In this document: positions 1-8,217 of the stretch, piece after piece
How positions within the stretch are numbered: position 1 is the stretch's first letter
Layout of the letters: the number at the start of each line of letters is the position of its first letter
Source: JACCXJ01 sp052387115
GTDB lineage: Bacteria; Pseudomonadota; Gammaproteobacteria; JACCXJ01
Assembly: GCA_052387115.1 (NCBI GenBank)
Contig: JBQTJM010000317.1
Span: 1-19,692, forward strand
DNA length: 19,692 bases
Direction of reading: 5' to 3'
Notes under the pieces: model-generated
Told to the model about the DNA's origin: nothing
The model's input: the letters and a program-made list of their open reading frames with translations, nothing else
Database searches by the model: none
Position numbers and translations under genes: made by a program

Positions 1-1
1 T

Positions 2-988
2 ATTATGCTCTTCGAGCGTGGCCGAGAAATGGTGATAGCCATTGCCCTTGGCGACGAAGTAGAGCGCCTCGCCCCCGGCCGGATGGAGTGCCGCGTGGAG
101 CGACGCCTCGCCGGGCATCGCGATCGGGGTCGGCGGCAAGCCGGTGTGGCGGTAGGTGTTGTAGGGGCTTTCGATGTCGAGATCGCTGCGACGGAGATCG
201 CCGTCGAAACCCGTACCGAGCGCGTAGATCACCGACGGATCGGTCTGGAGCGGCATGCCTCGTTCCAGGCGGCGCACGAACACCCCGGCGATCGCGGGCC
301 GTTCGGCGGCGACCGCGGTTTCCTTTTCGATGATCGACGCCATGACGAGGGCCTCGTAGGGTCTTCGATACGGTAGGCCCGGTGCCCGCTGCGCCCAGGC
401 GCGGGCGAGCTTCCGGTCCATGCGCTTCTCGGCCATCCGCAGGATCGCCACATCGCTCGTCCCGGCAGGGAAACGGTAGGTATCGGGGTAGAACCGCCCT
501 TCCGGGTCTCTTGCATCCGCGTAGAGACGCGCCATCACCTCGCCACGGCAGAGGCCGTCGAGCGTCTGTTTCACCTTTGGATGAGCGGCGAGCGCCGCGC
601 GCACGGCATCGAAGCTCCAACCTTCGATGAGCGTCAAGCGATGCTGCACCACGCGCCCTTGCACCATGCGATCGAGGAGGCGGCGCGGCGTGAGGCCGGG
701 CGTCAGCGCATACTCTCCGGCCTGAATGCGGCCGGCCTCTCCCGAGAGGCGGGCCGCGATCACGAGGTAGGCGGGCCCCGTGAGGATGTCGGCCCGGGCG
801 AGATCGCGGGCGATCGACCCGATGCTCGCGCCGCGTGCCACGGTGTAGTGGACACTGGTCCCGGCCAATTGCAGCGGTCGGTCCAGGTGTTCTTGCAGTC
901 GCTTCCAGAACCCGGCGCCGCCGATGCCAAGCCCGATGACGAGGATCCCGACGAGGATCACCCACGGCTCACGCCCCTGTCCCGCCAC
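2..988 (-). CDS. mltG: Endolytic murein transglycosylase MltG (YceG-like), partial at left edge
   Basis: Inner-membrane lytic transglycosylase that cuts nascent peptidoglycan and is thought to set glycan strand length. The 329 residues present show a short basic N-terminus, one membrane segment (about residues 10-28, VILVGILVIGLGIGGAGFW), a LysM-like region near residues 45-110 and the YceG catalytic domain. The catalytic glutamate sits in MASIIEKET (about Glu221), followed by LQTDPSVIYALG and the signature SPYNTYRHTGLPPTPI. The reading frame leaves the window within the usual C-terminal HHFSATLEEHN motif, so only the last residues are missing. I chose the GTG at 988 because it lies one base after the pabC stop, has a G-rich stretch upstream and gives a short cytoplasmic leader. 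It is the last gene seen of the yceD-fab-pabC-mltG run. The family call is secure; the exact start is less so. Confidence 0.93.
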   Translation of the reverse strand, partial: MAGQGREPWVILVGILVIGLGIGGAGFWKRLQEHLDRPLQLAGTSVHYTVARGASIGSIARDLARADILTGPAYLVIAARLSGEAGRIQAGEYALTPGLTPRRLLDRMVQGRVVQHRLTLIEGWSFDAVRAALAAHPKVKQTLDGLCRGEVMARLYADARDPEGRFYPDTYRFPAGTSDVAILRMAEKRMDRKLARAWAQRAPGLPYRRPYEALVMASIIEKETAVAAERPAIAGVFVRRLERGMPLQTDPSVIYALGTGFDGDLRRSDLDIESPYNTYRHTGLPPTPIAMPGEASLHAALHPAGGEALYFVAKGNGYHHFSATLEEHN

Positions 989-989
989 G

Positions 990-1856
990 CTAGACCCCCG
1001 TGATGGCGTCGCGCCCCATCGCTGCTGTCACCCGGGCCACCAGGTCGCAAGATGTGTAACGGCGTGTCCCGTCGCCCTGCAACTCGCGGATGGGCCAGAC
1101 ACCCACGAGGCTGTTGCACACGAAGCTGCCCTCCGCGGTATACATCTCGGCGAGGTCCACCGCCCGGATCTCTGTCTCCAGGCGCGCGCGCCCTGCCGCC
1201 TCGATGACGAGCCCGCGCATGATCCCGAGGACGCCGCACTCGGACAGATCGGGGGTCACGAGCCGCCCGGCTCGGACCAGGAACAGGTTGGTCATGGTGC
1301 CCTCGATCACGCGACCGCCGGTATCCAGCATCAGGCCCTCATGGACCTCGGGATCGACCCATTCGCGACGTGCGAGGACCTGCTCCAAGCGGTTCAAGTG
1401 CTTAATGCCGGCCAGCACGGGGTTGCGCGAGAGACGCGTGGTGCACACCCGCGCGACGATGCCGCTCCGGTACAGGGCCGCTGGATAGGAGCGCCAGGGA
1501 TACCGCGCGAAGATCCGGGTGGGCTCGGTAGGGTCGGGGGGACGGAAGCCCCGACCGCCCACACCGCGCGTGACGATGAGCTTCACTACCCCGTGATCGA
1601 CGCCCGCACGGAGTACCTCGAGGTCCGCCCTGAGCAGCGTGTCCTCCGGGCAAGCCAACCCGAGGCGCGCACAACCGAGCCTCAGGCGCTCGAGATGGCG
1701 GTCCCAGTGGCAGACGACGCCGGCGACGATCGGGAGGGTCTCGAACACGCCGTCGCCGTAGTGCAGTCCACGGTCGGCGACGGACACGGACTCCCCCGGC
1801 CGGCCGTCGATGAGGACGAGGTCCGGCTCCGGTGAAGATGCGTGTGCCGCAATCAA
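990..1856 (-). CDS. pabC: Aminodeoxychorismate lyase PabC
   Basis: PLP-dependent fold-type IV enzyme that converts 4-amino-4-deoxychorismate to p-aminobenzoate and pyruvate for folate synthesis. Visible motifs are the N-terminal DRGLHYGDGVFET, the PLP lysine in AGIKHLNRLEQ, and the conserved EGTMTNLFLVRAGRLVTPDLS segment, with CNSLVGVWPIREL near the C-terminus. It lies between fabF and mltG, the order found in E. coli. The start is uncertain. No ATG precedes the conserved core. The reading frame stays open to a GTG at 1913, which would overlap fabF by 35 bases and add about 19 residues. The TTG at 1856 gives 288 residues, closer to family length, but has no good ribosome binding site; a GGAGG lies inside the end of fabF. 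Translation coupled to fabF is likely. Branched-chain aminotransferases are relatives, but context favours PabC. Confidence 0.88.
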   Translation of the reverse strand: MIAAHASSPEPDLVLIDGRPGESVSVADRGLHYGDGVFETLPIVAGVVCHWDRHLERLRLGCARLGLACPEDTLLRADLEVLRAGVDHGVVKLIVTRGVGGRGFRPPDPTEPTRIFARYPWRSYPAALYRSGIVARVCTTRLSRNPVLAGIKHLNRLEQVLARREWVDPEVHEGLMLDTGGRVIEGTMTNLFLVRAGRLVTPDLSECGVLGIMRGLVIEAAGRARLETEIRAVDLAEMYTAEGSFVCNSLVGVWPIRELQGDGTRRYTSCDLVARVTAAMGRDAITGV

Positions 1857-1878
1857 TCTAATAAAGAAATGGCTGCGC

Positions 1879-3126
1879 TCAGATCCTCCGAAAGACCAGC
1901 GTCCCGTTCGCACCCCCGAAGCCGAAGGAGTTCGAGAGCACAGTGTCGATCTTCATCCGCCGGGCCTCGTTCGGGACATAGTCGAGATCGCATTCGGGGT
2001 CGGGGGTCATGAGGTTGATGGTGGGCGGCGCCACCTGGTCGCGGATCGCGAGGATCGAGAAGATGGCCTCGACCCCACCCGCGGCGCCGAGCATATGCCC
2101 CACCATGGACTTGGTGGAGCTCATGGCGAGACGGTAGGCATGAGCACCGAAGACCCGCTTCACGCCCTCGGTCTCGGCCTGGTCACCGGTCGGGGTGGAG
2201 GTCCCATGGGCGTTGATGTAATCGACCGCCCCGGGCTCGATACCGGCGTCACGCAGCGCGTGCACCATGCAGCGCCCGGCGCCCTCCCCACCGGGCGAGG
2301 GGGCCGTCATGTGGTAGGCGTCGGCACTGAGCCCATAGCCCGCGAGCTCGGCATAGATCGCCGCCCCGCGTCGCTTGGCGTGCTCGAGGGCCTCCAGGAC
2401 CACGACACCCGCGCCATCCGCAAGCACGAACCCGTCGCGGTCCCGATCCCACGGCCGGCTCGCGGTCGCGGGGTCGTCGTTGCGCGTCGAGAGGGCGCGT
2501 GCCGCGGCGAAACCGCCGAGACCCGTGGGTGTGGTCGCCATCTCGGAACCGCCGGCCACCATGACATCCGCGTCTCTGCGCTCGATCATGCGCGCCGCCT
2601 CGCCGATGCAGTGGGTCCCCGTCGAGCAGGCGCTCACGATACCGAAGTTGGGGCCGCGCAGCCCGTATTTGATCGACAGGTTGCCCGAGGTCATGTTGAT
2701 GATGTTGCTCGGGATATAGAAGGGCGAGATCTTCCTGGGGCCGCCCGCCTCATAGGTCACGCGCATCTGCTCGATGCCCGAGAGCCCCCCAATCCCGGAA
2801 CCGATGATGACCCCCATGCGATCGGCCTCGGCGTCGGTGACCTCGATACCGGCATCCTGGAAGGCCTGGATGCCGGCGGCCATCCCGAAGTGCATGAAGG
2901 GGTCCATCTTGCGCGCGTCCTTCGGCGACAGATAGTCGGTGATGTCGAACCCCCGGATCTCGCCGCCGATGCGCACCGAGAATCCGGATACGTCGAACTG
3001 GGTGATGGGGCCGATCCCACTCTTCCCGGCCAAGATGCCGGCCCACGCCTCGGGTACGGTATTGCCCACCGGGCAGACCATCCCGACCCCGGTCACCACC
3101 ACGCGACGCTTCTCGACCGTGTTCAT
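1879..3126 (-). CDS. fabF: Beta-ketoacyl-ACP synthase II
   Basis: Elongating condensing enzyme of type II fatty acid synthesis; it joins malonyl-ACP to an acyl chain with loss of CO2, and in E. coli also does the palmitoleate to cis-vaccenate step. At 415 residues it has normal family length. The thiolase-fold triad is complete: nucleophile Cys167 in [10 protein letters not shown], His307 in [11 protein letters not shown] and His344 in [11 protein letters not shown], with Lys339 just before it. The C-terminal [12 protein letters not shown] loop is also present. The ATG at 3126 gives the usual [13 protein letters not shown] start. The 94 bases that separate it from acpP hold a stem-loop with a U-rich tail, so its level is probably set lower than that of ACP. 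Confidence 0.97.
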   Translation of the reverse strand: MNTVEKRRVVVTGVGMVCPVGNTVPEAWAGILAGKSGIGPITQFDVSGFSVRIGGEIRGFDITDYLSPKDARKMDPFMHFGMAAGIQAFQDAGIEVTDAEADRMGVIIGSGIGGLSGIEQMRVTYEAGGPRKISPFYIPSNIINMTSGNLSIKYGLRGPNFGIVSACSTGTHCIGEAARMIERRDADVMVAGGSEMATTPTGLGGFAAARALSTRNDDPATASRPWDRDRDGFVLADGAGVVVLEALEHAKRRGAAIYAELAGYGLSADAYHMTAPSPGGEGAGRCMVHALRDAGIEPGAVDYINAHGTSTPTGDQAETEGVKRVFGAHAYRLAMSSTKSMVGHMLGAAGGVEAIFSILAIRDQVAPPTINLMTPDPECDLDYVPNEARRMKIDTVLSNSFGFGGANGTLVFRRI

Positions 3127-3145
3127 CGTTCAATTTCGACTCAAA

Positions 3146-3199
3146 AACAAAGGCCGCGTCCCACCCCAAATAAATCAGAGGGCCGAGGAACGCGGCCTT
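3146..3199 (-). terminator. Terminator-like stem-loop between acpP and fabF (probable attenuator)
   Basis: Read on the minus strand, AAGGCCGCGT (3199-3190) is followed about 30 bases later by its exact complement ACGCGGCCTT (3159-3150), which runs straight into TTTGTTTTT. A ten-base GC-rich stem followed by a U-rich tail is the layout of an intrinsic terminator, although the loop is unusually long. Because fabF follows on the same strand, partial termination is the likely role. This would leave much more acpP message than fabF message. An RNase-processing or mRNA-stabilising hairpin is the alternative. Confidence 0.6.
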
Positions 3200-3220
3200 G
3201 TGCCGGGAACCCCTGGAAAC

Positions 3221-3460
3221 CTAGGCGACTACATGCACCGACACATAATCGATGGCCTGTTGCACGGTCGTGATCTTCTCGGCGTCCTCGTCGGGGATCT
3301 CGGTCTTGAATTCTTCTTCCAGCGCCATGACGAGCTCCACGGTGTCCAGTGAATCGGCGCCGAGGTCGTCCACGAACGAGGCCTCATTGGTCACCTCTTC
3401 TTCTTTCACCCCCAGCTGCTCGACCACGATCTTCTTGACACGTTCTTCTATGCTGCTCAT
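3221..3460 (-). CDS. acpP: Acyl carrier protein
   Basis: Small acidic carrier of growing acyl chains on a 4'-phosphopantetheine arm. The 79 residues match the family length, and Ser37 in [10 protein letters not shown] is the attachment site. The helical pattern and the [16 protein letters not shown] segment (helix III region) are typical. The reading frame is open for another 40 codons upstream, but that leader is unlike any ACP. The ATG at 3460 has GGGAGGG upstream and gives the standard MSSIEERV start. It has its own candidate promoter in the 136-base gap after fabG, and a terminator-like hairpin follows it. Both suit a protein needed in large amounts. Confidence 0.98.
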   Translation of the reverse strand: MSSIEERVKKIVVEQLGVKEEEVTNEASFVDDLGADSLDTVELVMALEEEFKTEIPDEDAEKITTVQQAIDYVSVHVVA

Positions 3461-3511
3461 AGCCCAAAGGCCCTCCCGGATCCCAGTGCCGCTGTGTGCG
3501 CGGCGCCGGTT

Positions 3512-3539
3512 AGTGTAGTGGAAAAGCGCCAACTTGCAA
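3512..3539 (-). promoter_or_regulatory. Candidate sigma-70 promoter for acpP
   Basis: On the minus strand TTGCAA (3539-3534) and TACACT (3517-3512) are separated by 16 bases, and each matches four of six consensus positions. Transcription would begin near 3505 and leave a leader of about 45 bases before acpP. The fabG-acpP gap is by far the longest within the plsX-to-acpP part of the cluster, as expected if acpP is also transcribed separately. Seen by eye only. Confidence 0.4.
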
Positions 3540-3596
3540 GCCGGCCGGGTGCGCGCGCCGCCGTGGCGATGCACCTGCAAGCTATTGATCTCTATC

Positions 3597-4343
3597 TTAA
3601 ATCATGTACATCCCGCCGTTCAGGTGCAGGGTGTGGCCGGTGATGTAGGCGGCATCGCGCGAGGCCAGGAAGGCGACCGCGGCGGCGACCTCTGCCGCCG
3701 TGCCCAGCCGTCCCAGGGGGATGTTGCGCAACAACTCCCGACGCCACTCGTCGGTGAGCCCACGGGTCATGTCGGTATCGATAAAGCCGGGTGCCACGGC
3801 GTTGACGGTGATCCCGCGCGAGGCGACCTCACGGGCCAGCGCCTTGGTGAAGCCGATCGTACCGGCCTTGGCGGCGGCGTAGTTGCACTGGCCGGGGTTG
3901 CCGGTCGCCCCCACCACCGAAGTAACGTTGATGATGCGGCCGAAGCGCGCCTTCATCATGGCGCGCAAACAGGCCTTGGTCAGGCGGTAGACACCACCGA
4001 GGTTGACATCGATGCAGCGCTGCCATTCGTCTTCGCTCATGCGCAGGAGCAGGTTGTCGTAGGTGGCCCCGGCGTTGTTCACGAGCACCGCCGGCAGGCT
4101 CCCCGCCTGGGTCAAGTCGGCCATCAGCGCCTCGACCTCGGCACGCTCTGCGATGTCCACCACATAGGCCCGGGCGTGCAGGCCATGCTCCTGAAACGAC
4201 GTCCGGATCGCATCGACCCCCGCCCCCGAGGTCGCGGTGCCGACGACGGCATAGCCGCAGCGCCCCAGCGCAACCGCGATGGCCTGCCCGATCCCGCGGC
4301 TCGCGCCGGTGACGAGCGCGGTCTTTGCGGCGTCCTGGTTCAT
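3597..4343 (-). CDS. fabG: 3-oxoacyl-ACP reductase
   Basis: NADPH-dependent short-chain dehydrogenase that reduces beta-ketoacyl-ACP to beta-hydroxyacyl-ACP in each elongation round. It is 248 residues long. The nucleotide-binding TGASRGIG lies at residues 12-19, NNAG at 89-92, Asn114 in the IDVN motif, and the catalytic triad is Ser142, Tyr155 and Lys159 (YAAAK). The C-terminus HLNGGMYMI is characteristic of FabG. The ATG at 4343 sits in an ATGA overlap with the fabD stop, so translation is probably coupled. The reading frame stays open upstream inside fabD, but that extension is antisense-like nonsense and was rejected. Confidence 0.97.
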   Translation of the reverse strand: MNQDAAKTALVTGASRGIGQAIAVALGRCGYAVVGTATSGAGVDAIRTSFQEHGLHARAYVVDIAERAEVEALMADLTQAGSLPAVLVNNAGATYDNLLLRMSEDEWQRCIDVNLGGVYRLTKACLRAMMKARFGRIINVTSVVGATGNPGQCNYAAAKAGTIGFTKALAREVASRGITVNAVAPGFIDTDMTRGLTDEWRRELLRNIPLGRLGTAAEVAAAVAFLASRDAAYITGHTLHLNGGMYMI

Positions 4344-5272
4344 CTCATCTCCCCGATCGCGTTCTCCAGGTCCTCGGGGGTGTCGGTGACGAAGGTCTTG
4401 AGTCGCGGTTCGATGCGCTTGCAGAGTCCCGTGAGGACTCGGCCCGGTCCGCATTCGACCACCACATCGACCCCTTCCCGGCACAGGCGCCGGATTACCT
4501 CCACCCAGCGCACCGGTTTGAACAATTGCTCGGACAGCACCCGTGCGATCTCCTTGGGGTCCGCATGGCTGCACACATCGGCGTTGTGGACCACCGGGAT
4601 GGCGGGCGCCTCGATCCGAACCGTTTGCAGGCGCTCTCGCAGCCGCAGTGCCGCGGGCCGCATGAGCGCGCAATGCGAAGGCACGCTCACCGGCAGCACC
4701 AGGGCCCGCCGCGCCCCGAAGTCCTTGGCGCGCAGAATGGCAGCCTCGACGGCGCTCGTGTGCCCCGCGATCACCACCTGTGCCGGGGCGTTGAAGTTGG
4801 CGCAAGACACGACCTCGCCAACCCCCGCATCTTCGCAGGCACGGGCGACCGCTTCATCGTCGAGGCCCAGGATGGCGGCCATCGTCCCGGCGCCGGGCGG
4901 CACGGCCGCCTGCATATAGCGCCCACGATCGGCACACAGGGTCACGGCTTCGCGAAACGGGAAAGCGCCGGCGCACACCAGCGCGGTGTATTCCCCGAGG
5001 CTGTGGCCCGCGACCCAGGCCGGCCTCGCACCCCCCTTGGCAATCCAGACCCGCCACACAGCCACCCCGGCCGCGAGCAGGGCCGGCTGGGTCTTCTCGG
5101 TCCGATCCAAGACCTCGGCCGGGCCGGCCTGTACCAGCGCCCAAAGGTCATAGCCCAGGGCCTCGGAGGCCTCCGCAAAGGTGTCGCGGATGGCGGGGTA
5201 GGTCTCGGCCAGGTGCGTCAACATGCCGACCGACTGGGACCCCTGTCCCGGAAACACGAAGCCCCCTACCAT
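4340..5272 (-). CDS. fabD: Malonyl-CoA:ACP transacylase
   Basis: Transfers malonyl from CoA to ACP, supplying the two-carbon donor for every elongation step. From the ATG at 5272 it has 310 residues, typical for the family. The N-terminus reads FVFPGQGSQSVGM; the nucleophile is Ser91 in GHSLGEY, with Arg116 in the CADRGRYMQ segment and His200 in VPSHCALM. The start needs attention. The junction with fabH has been duplicated, and a second in-frame ATG at 5347 would add 25 residues (MADGYRAAPTRGAPTNWCAI, then DAAGG). That upstream ATG lies only 13 bases after the fabH stop, so a longer FabD may be what is actually made. The stop overlaps the fabG start. Confidence 0.95.
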   Translation of the reverse strand: MVGGFVFPGQGSQSVGMLTHLAETYPAIRDTFAEASEALGYDLWALVQAGPAEVLDRTEKTQPALLAAGVAVWRVWIAKGGARPAWVAGHSLGEYTALVCAGAFPFREAVTLCADRGRYMQAAVPPGAGTMAAILGLDDEAVARACEDAGVGEVVSCANFNAPAQVVIAGHTSAVEAAILRAKDFGARRALVLPVSVPSHCALMRPAALRLRERLQTVRIEAPAIPVVHNADVCSHADPKEIARVLSEQLFKPVRWVEVIRRLCREGVDVVVECGPGRVLTGLCKRIEPRLKTFVTDTPEDLENAIGEMR

Positions 5273-5375
5273 CCCACCCGCCGCATCAATAGCACACCAG
5301 TTCGTAGGGGCGCCCCTGGTGGGCGCCGCCCGGTATCCGTCTGCCATCCCACCCGCCGCATCAATAACGCACCAG
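5266..5375. repeat. Duplicated fabH-fabD junction enclosing a GC-rich palindrome
   Basis: Two 35-base copies, 5266-5300 and 5341-5375, match at 32 of 35 positions and lie exactly 75 bases apart. The copy next to fabH holds its true last codons and stop; the other holds a decayed version of that tail (Leu-Val-Cys-Tyr-stop) and the ATG of fabD. Between them lies GGCGCCC-CTGGT-GGGCGCC (5309-5327), a perfect seven-base stem with a five-base loop. The layout looks like a small palindromic repeat element flanked by a long direct repeat. Because 75 is a multiple of three, the fabD reading frame stays open across the unit. Confidence 0.85.
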
Positions 5376-6323
5376 GGCCGAGCCCCAGGTGAAGCCCCCG
5401 CCGAAGGCCTCGAGGAGCAGCAGCTCGCCGCGTCGGATACGTCCGTCGCGGACGGCGCAATCGAGAGCCAGCGGTACCGAGGCAGCGGAGGTGTTGGCAT
5501 GGTCCTCGACTGTCAAAACCACGCGGCTCATGGGCAGATCGAGCTTCTTCGCGGTCGCGGCGATGATGCGGGTATTGGCCTGATGGGGCACGAGCCAGTC
5601 GATGTCCGTCTTGGCGAGCCGGTTGGCCGCGAGCGTTTCGTCGACGATGCGATCCAGGGTCTTGACCGCGGCCTTGAACACCTCGCTGCCCGCCATCTTG
5701 ATATAACCAGATCCGACTTCGTTACACCGCCGCGAAACGCCGGACGGCACATTGAGGAGATTTTGATAGCGGCCGTCGGCGTGCAGGTGGGTGCTCACGA
5801 TGCCAGGGCCCTCGGCTGCCTCGAGCACGACCGCGCCGGCACCGTCGCCGAACAAGACGCAGGTGCTCCGATCGGTCCAATCCACGATACGGGAAAAGGT
5901 CTCGGCGCCCACCACCAGGGCCCGGTCCGCGGACCCGGTGCGGATGAATTTGTCGGCGATATCGAGGGCATAGATGAAACCCGTGCACACCGCCTGGAGG
6001 TCGAAGGCCGGCCCATCGTGGATGTCCAGGCGTTCCTGCAGAAGACAAGCGGTGCTCGGGAAGATCATGTCCGGCGTCGCGGTCCCGACCACGACGAGGT
6101 CGATGTCGCCGGGCCCCACCCCGGCGGCTTCGAGCGCCCGGCGCGAGGCGTGCTCGGCCAGATCGCAGGTGGTCTCGCCCTCGGCCGCGATATGGCGCTG
6201 GCGCACACCGGTGCGATCGACGATCCATTCCTCGCTCGTGTCCACCATGCGGGCCAGATCGGCGTTGGTCAGGATGCGCTCCGGGAGATAGCCCCCCGTG
6301 CCCGCGATGCGGGAGTACCTCAA
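5361..6323 (-). CDS. fabH: Beta-ketoacyl-ACP synthase III
   Basis: Starts fatty acid synthesis by condensing acetyl-CoA with malonyl-ACP. At 320 residues the length is standard. The catalytic triad is intact: Cys113 in QAVCTGF, His247 in VPHQANTRI and Asn277 in EDHANTSAA. The C-terminus [13 protein letters not shown] is typical. The start is a TTG at 6323 inside a TTGA overlap with the plsX stop, with GAGAGGCGG upstream as ribosome binding site, so translation is probably coupled to plsX. Its 3' end was copied into the fabH-fabD spacer. Confidence 0.97.
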   Translation of the reverse strand: MRYSRIAGTGGYLPERILTNADLARMVDTSEEWIVDRTGVRQRHIAAEGETTCDLAEHASRRALEAAGVGPGDIDLVVVGTATPDMIFPSTACLLQERLDIHDGPAFDLQAVCTGFIYALDIADKFIRTGSADRALVVGAETFSRIVDWTDRSTCVLFGDGAGAVVLEAAEGPGIVSTHLHADGRYQNLLNVPSGVSRRCNEVGSGYIKMAGSEVFKAAVKTLDRIVDETLAANRLAKTDIDWLVPHQANTRIIAATAKKLDLPMSRVVLTVEDHANTSAASVPLALDCAVRDGRIRRGELLLLEAFGGGFTWGSALVRY

Positions 6324-7336
6324 ACCGCCCGCCTCTCGTCGAAGATCACTTGCAGCTCCCCGCTGATGCGCTCGGGAACGCCCTTCTTGACCTCCAGCAT
6401 GGCCTCATCGATGGCATTGGCGAACGAGATGGCATCGGCCCCGCCGTGGCTCTTGATGACGATCCCGCGCAGGCCGAGGAGACTGGCGCCGTTGTACTGC
6501 CTGGGATCGAGGCGCTCCATGACGGCCTGCAGCACCGGCTTCGAGACCCAGGCGGCGAGGCGGGACAGGGGTGTCTTCAGGAACTCATCCCTGGCGAAGT
6601 GCATGAGCATGCGCGCCACGCCCTCGCTGGCCTTGAGCGCGATGTTGCCGACGAAGCCGTCGCACACGATGACGTCTACCGCGCCTTCATAGATGTCGTC
6701 GCCCTCCACGAACCCGACATAGTTCAGGTTGCTCCGGGCCAGCAGCGCCGCGGCGCCCTTGACCTGGTCGTGTCCCTTGATCTCCTCGACCCCGACGTTC
6801 AAGAGCGCGACGCTGGGCGCCGCTTTGTTGTCGACCGCGCTGGTCAAAGCCACCCCCATGAGTGCGAACTGCAAGAGCTGCTCGGGGCTCGAATCGACGT
6901 TGGCGCCGAGGTCGAGGACATGGGAGTGGCCGCGTGTCGCGGGCATCGCCGAGCAGATCGCCGGGCGCTCGATGCCAGGAAGCATCTTCAAGACGAAGCG
7001 CGCCGTGGCCATGAGGGCCCCGGTGTTACCGGCGCTCACGCAGGCATCGGCCGCTCCGGACTTCACCAGATCGATGGCGACGCGCATGGAGGAGTCCTTC
7101 TTCGTGCGCAGGGCTTGGGAGGGCGCCTCGTCCATGCCGACGTCCTGGCTCGCGTGGCGGATCGCGAGGCGATCGCTCCGCACCCCATTGTAGGATGCGA
7201 GCGCCTTCTCCAGCGCCTCTTCCTTGCCCACCAGGGTCAGGTGCAGATCGGGGTGCCGGCGGAGCGCCGCGACGGCGGCCGGGACCACCGTGGCGGGTCC
7301 ATGGTCACCACCCATCGCGTCGAGGGCGATGCGCAT
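6320..7336 (-). CDS. plsX: Phosphate acyltransferase PlsX
   Basis: Makes acyl-phosphate from acyl-ACP and inorganic phosphate, the substrate for PlsY-dependent acylation of glycerol-3-phosphate; a peripheral membrane protein. The 338 residues begin [14 protein letters not shown], the family signature. They also include [18 protein letters not shown] and the [16 protein letters not shown] segment, all expected in order. The ATG at 7336 follows rpmF after 25 bases. It links fatty acid output to phospholipid synthesis, and its stop overlaps the fabH start. The length and motifs show no sign of damage. Confidence 0.97.
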   Translation of the reverse strand: MRIALDAMGGDHGPATVVPAAVAALRRHPDLHLTLVGKEEALEKALASYNGVRSDRLAIRHASQDVGMDEAPSQALRTKKDSSMRVAIDLVKSGAADACVSAGNTGALMATARFVLKMLPGIERPAICSAMPATRGHSHVLDLGANVDSSPEQLLQFALMGVALTSAVDNKAAPSVALLNVGVEEIKGHDQVKGAAALLARSNLNYVGFVEGDDIYEGAVDVIVCDGFVGNIALKASEGVARMLMHFARDEFLKTPLSRLAAWVSKPVLQAVMERLDPRQYNGASLLGLRGIVIKSHGGADAISFANAIDEAMLEVKKGVPERISGELQVIFDERRAV

Positions 7337-7361
7337 GGAGACCCGCGGCTCGAGTGCGGCG

Positions 7362-7559
7362 TTAACCCTCGTCCTCTTCGCTCTTGACCTTCACGACCAG
7401 CGCCTGACGGCCGCGGTAGTAACCCGTCGGGCTGATGTGGTGACGGCGGTGGACCTCCCCGGTGGTCGGTTCTATCGAGATCGCGGCCGCGGTGAGCCGG
7501 TCGTGAGACCTGCGCATGTCCCGTCGCGAAGACGACTTTCGATTCTGCTGTACAGCCAT
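7362..7559 (-). CDS. rpmF: 50S ribosomal protein L32
   Basis: Small basic protein of the large ribosomal subunit, 65 residues. It starts [20 protein letters not shown], followed by the family's [23 protein letters not shown]. It is the proteobacterial type without a zinc-binding cysteine set. The ATG at 7559 is preceded by GAGGAACGAATC, a clear ribosome binding site. Twenty-three further in-frame codons upstream were rejected because they have no family similarity. It follows yceD and precedes plsX, as in E. coli. Confidence 0.97.
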   Translation of the reverse strand: MAVQQNRKSSSRRDMRRSHDRLTAAAISIEPTTGEVHRRHHISPTGYYRGRQALVVKVKSEEDEG

Positions 7560-7647
7560 GATTCGTTCCTCAGAAGTTCCAATGTCCCCCGCGTAATTCT
7601 GTCTCTGGCGCCAATGTCCGAATCGCACTACGACGAGCCCGGCCCGA

Positions 7648-8178
7648 TCAGCCGGCGGGCCTCCGAATACGCGACAATGCCGCGAACGGTTTCAGCGGCG
7701 TCTCGGACGGCGCACGGACTCCCAGGTAACGGCGCCACACGCCGACGGGACAGTCCTCATGCATCGGTGCCATGGGGAGCGCGAGCATGAGCTCATCCTC
7801 GACCAGTTCCACGAGCGATATGGTATCGCCCACCAGCGGCACGGCATCGTAGCCGTCGGGCGGCGGCGCCTCGCTCTCCGCATGGGTATCCGCATGGGTA
7901 AAGGCCACGCGCAGGGCCGTGGCGATCGCGATCTCCATGGCCTCCAGGCAGCGCTGGCAGCGCACCGGGAGCCGCGCCGTGACATGGCCGACAGCCAACT
8001 CCCGACCCTGTTCGTCCCTCTGAAAGCACACGTCGATGAAGACCGTCCCCTCCCCATCGCAGAGGCTGGCTGCGAGCCGTTCCATGCGCGCCAGGGACAA
8101 GTGACCACACAAACGCCCCGCCCGCTCCACGAGGCGCAGCGGATCGATGCGTTCGGGAAGCCCCGCTACCCGTGCCAC
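7648..8178 (-). CDS. yceD: Large-subunit rRNA accumulation protein YceD (DUF177)
   Basis: DUF177 protein needed for normal 23S rRNA accumulation in E. coli and plants. The CQRCLEAM motif, a central acidic stretch, the [15 protein letters not shown] segment and the terminal [10 protein letters not shown] are typical. I prefer the GTG at 8178 (176 residues), which puts [10 protein letters not shown] at the N-terminus as in relatives. An in-frame TTG at 8196 would add six residues, but its codons coincide with a TATAAT box. The -10 box ends only six bases before the GTG, so the message may have no leader. rpmF follows after an 88-base gap. In E. coli maf/yceF lies upstream; here it is mpl. Confidence 0.9.
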   Translation of the reverse strand: MARVAGLPERIDPLRLVERAGRLCGHLSLARMERLAASLCDGEGTVFIDVCFQRDEQGRELAVGHVTARLPVRCQRCLEAMEIAIATALRVAFTHADTHAESEAPPPDGYDAVPLVGDTISLVELVEDELMLALPMAPMHEDCPVGVWRRYLGVRAPSETPLKPFAALSRIRRPAG

Positions 8179-8184
8179 GGCCGC

Positions 8185-8212
8185 ATTATAGGGCAAGGTG
8201 CCAGAGGTGGAA
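8185..8212 (-). promoter_or_regulatory. Consensus -10 promoter directly before yceD
   Basis: On the minus strand a perfect TATAAT (8190-8185) is preceded 16 bases upstream by a weak -35, TTCCAC (8212-8207). A start point seven bases after the -10 would fall on the G of the GTG codon at 8178. This would be the main promoter of the yceD-rpmF-plsX-fab genes and separates them from mpl. Confidence 0.5.
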
Positions 8213-8217
8213 GAAGC

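Noticed and set aside
3..965. Long open frame on the minus strand, arginine- and proline-rich
   Set aside because: It is a shadow of mltG in a different frame; the mltG frame carries all family motifs and is open to the window edge.
5266..5375. Possible CRISPR-like repeats
   Set aside because: Only two copies, and each contains the end of fabH or the start of fabD; it is a junction duplication.
924..5392. Several long plus-strand frames antisense to the pabC-fabD genes
   Set aside because: Typical antisense frames in GC-rich coding DNA; composition rich in His, Asp, Gly and Arg with no domain, and the opposite strand is fully explained.
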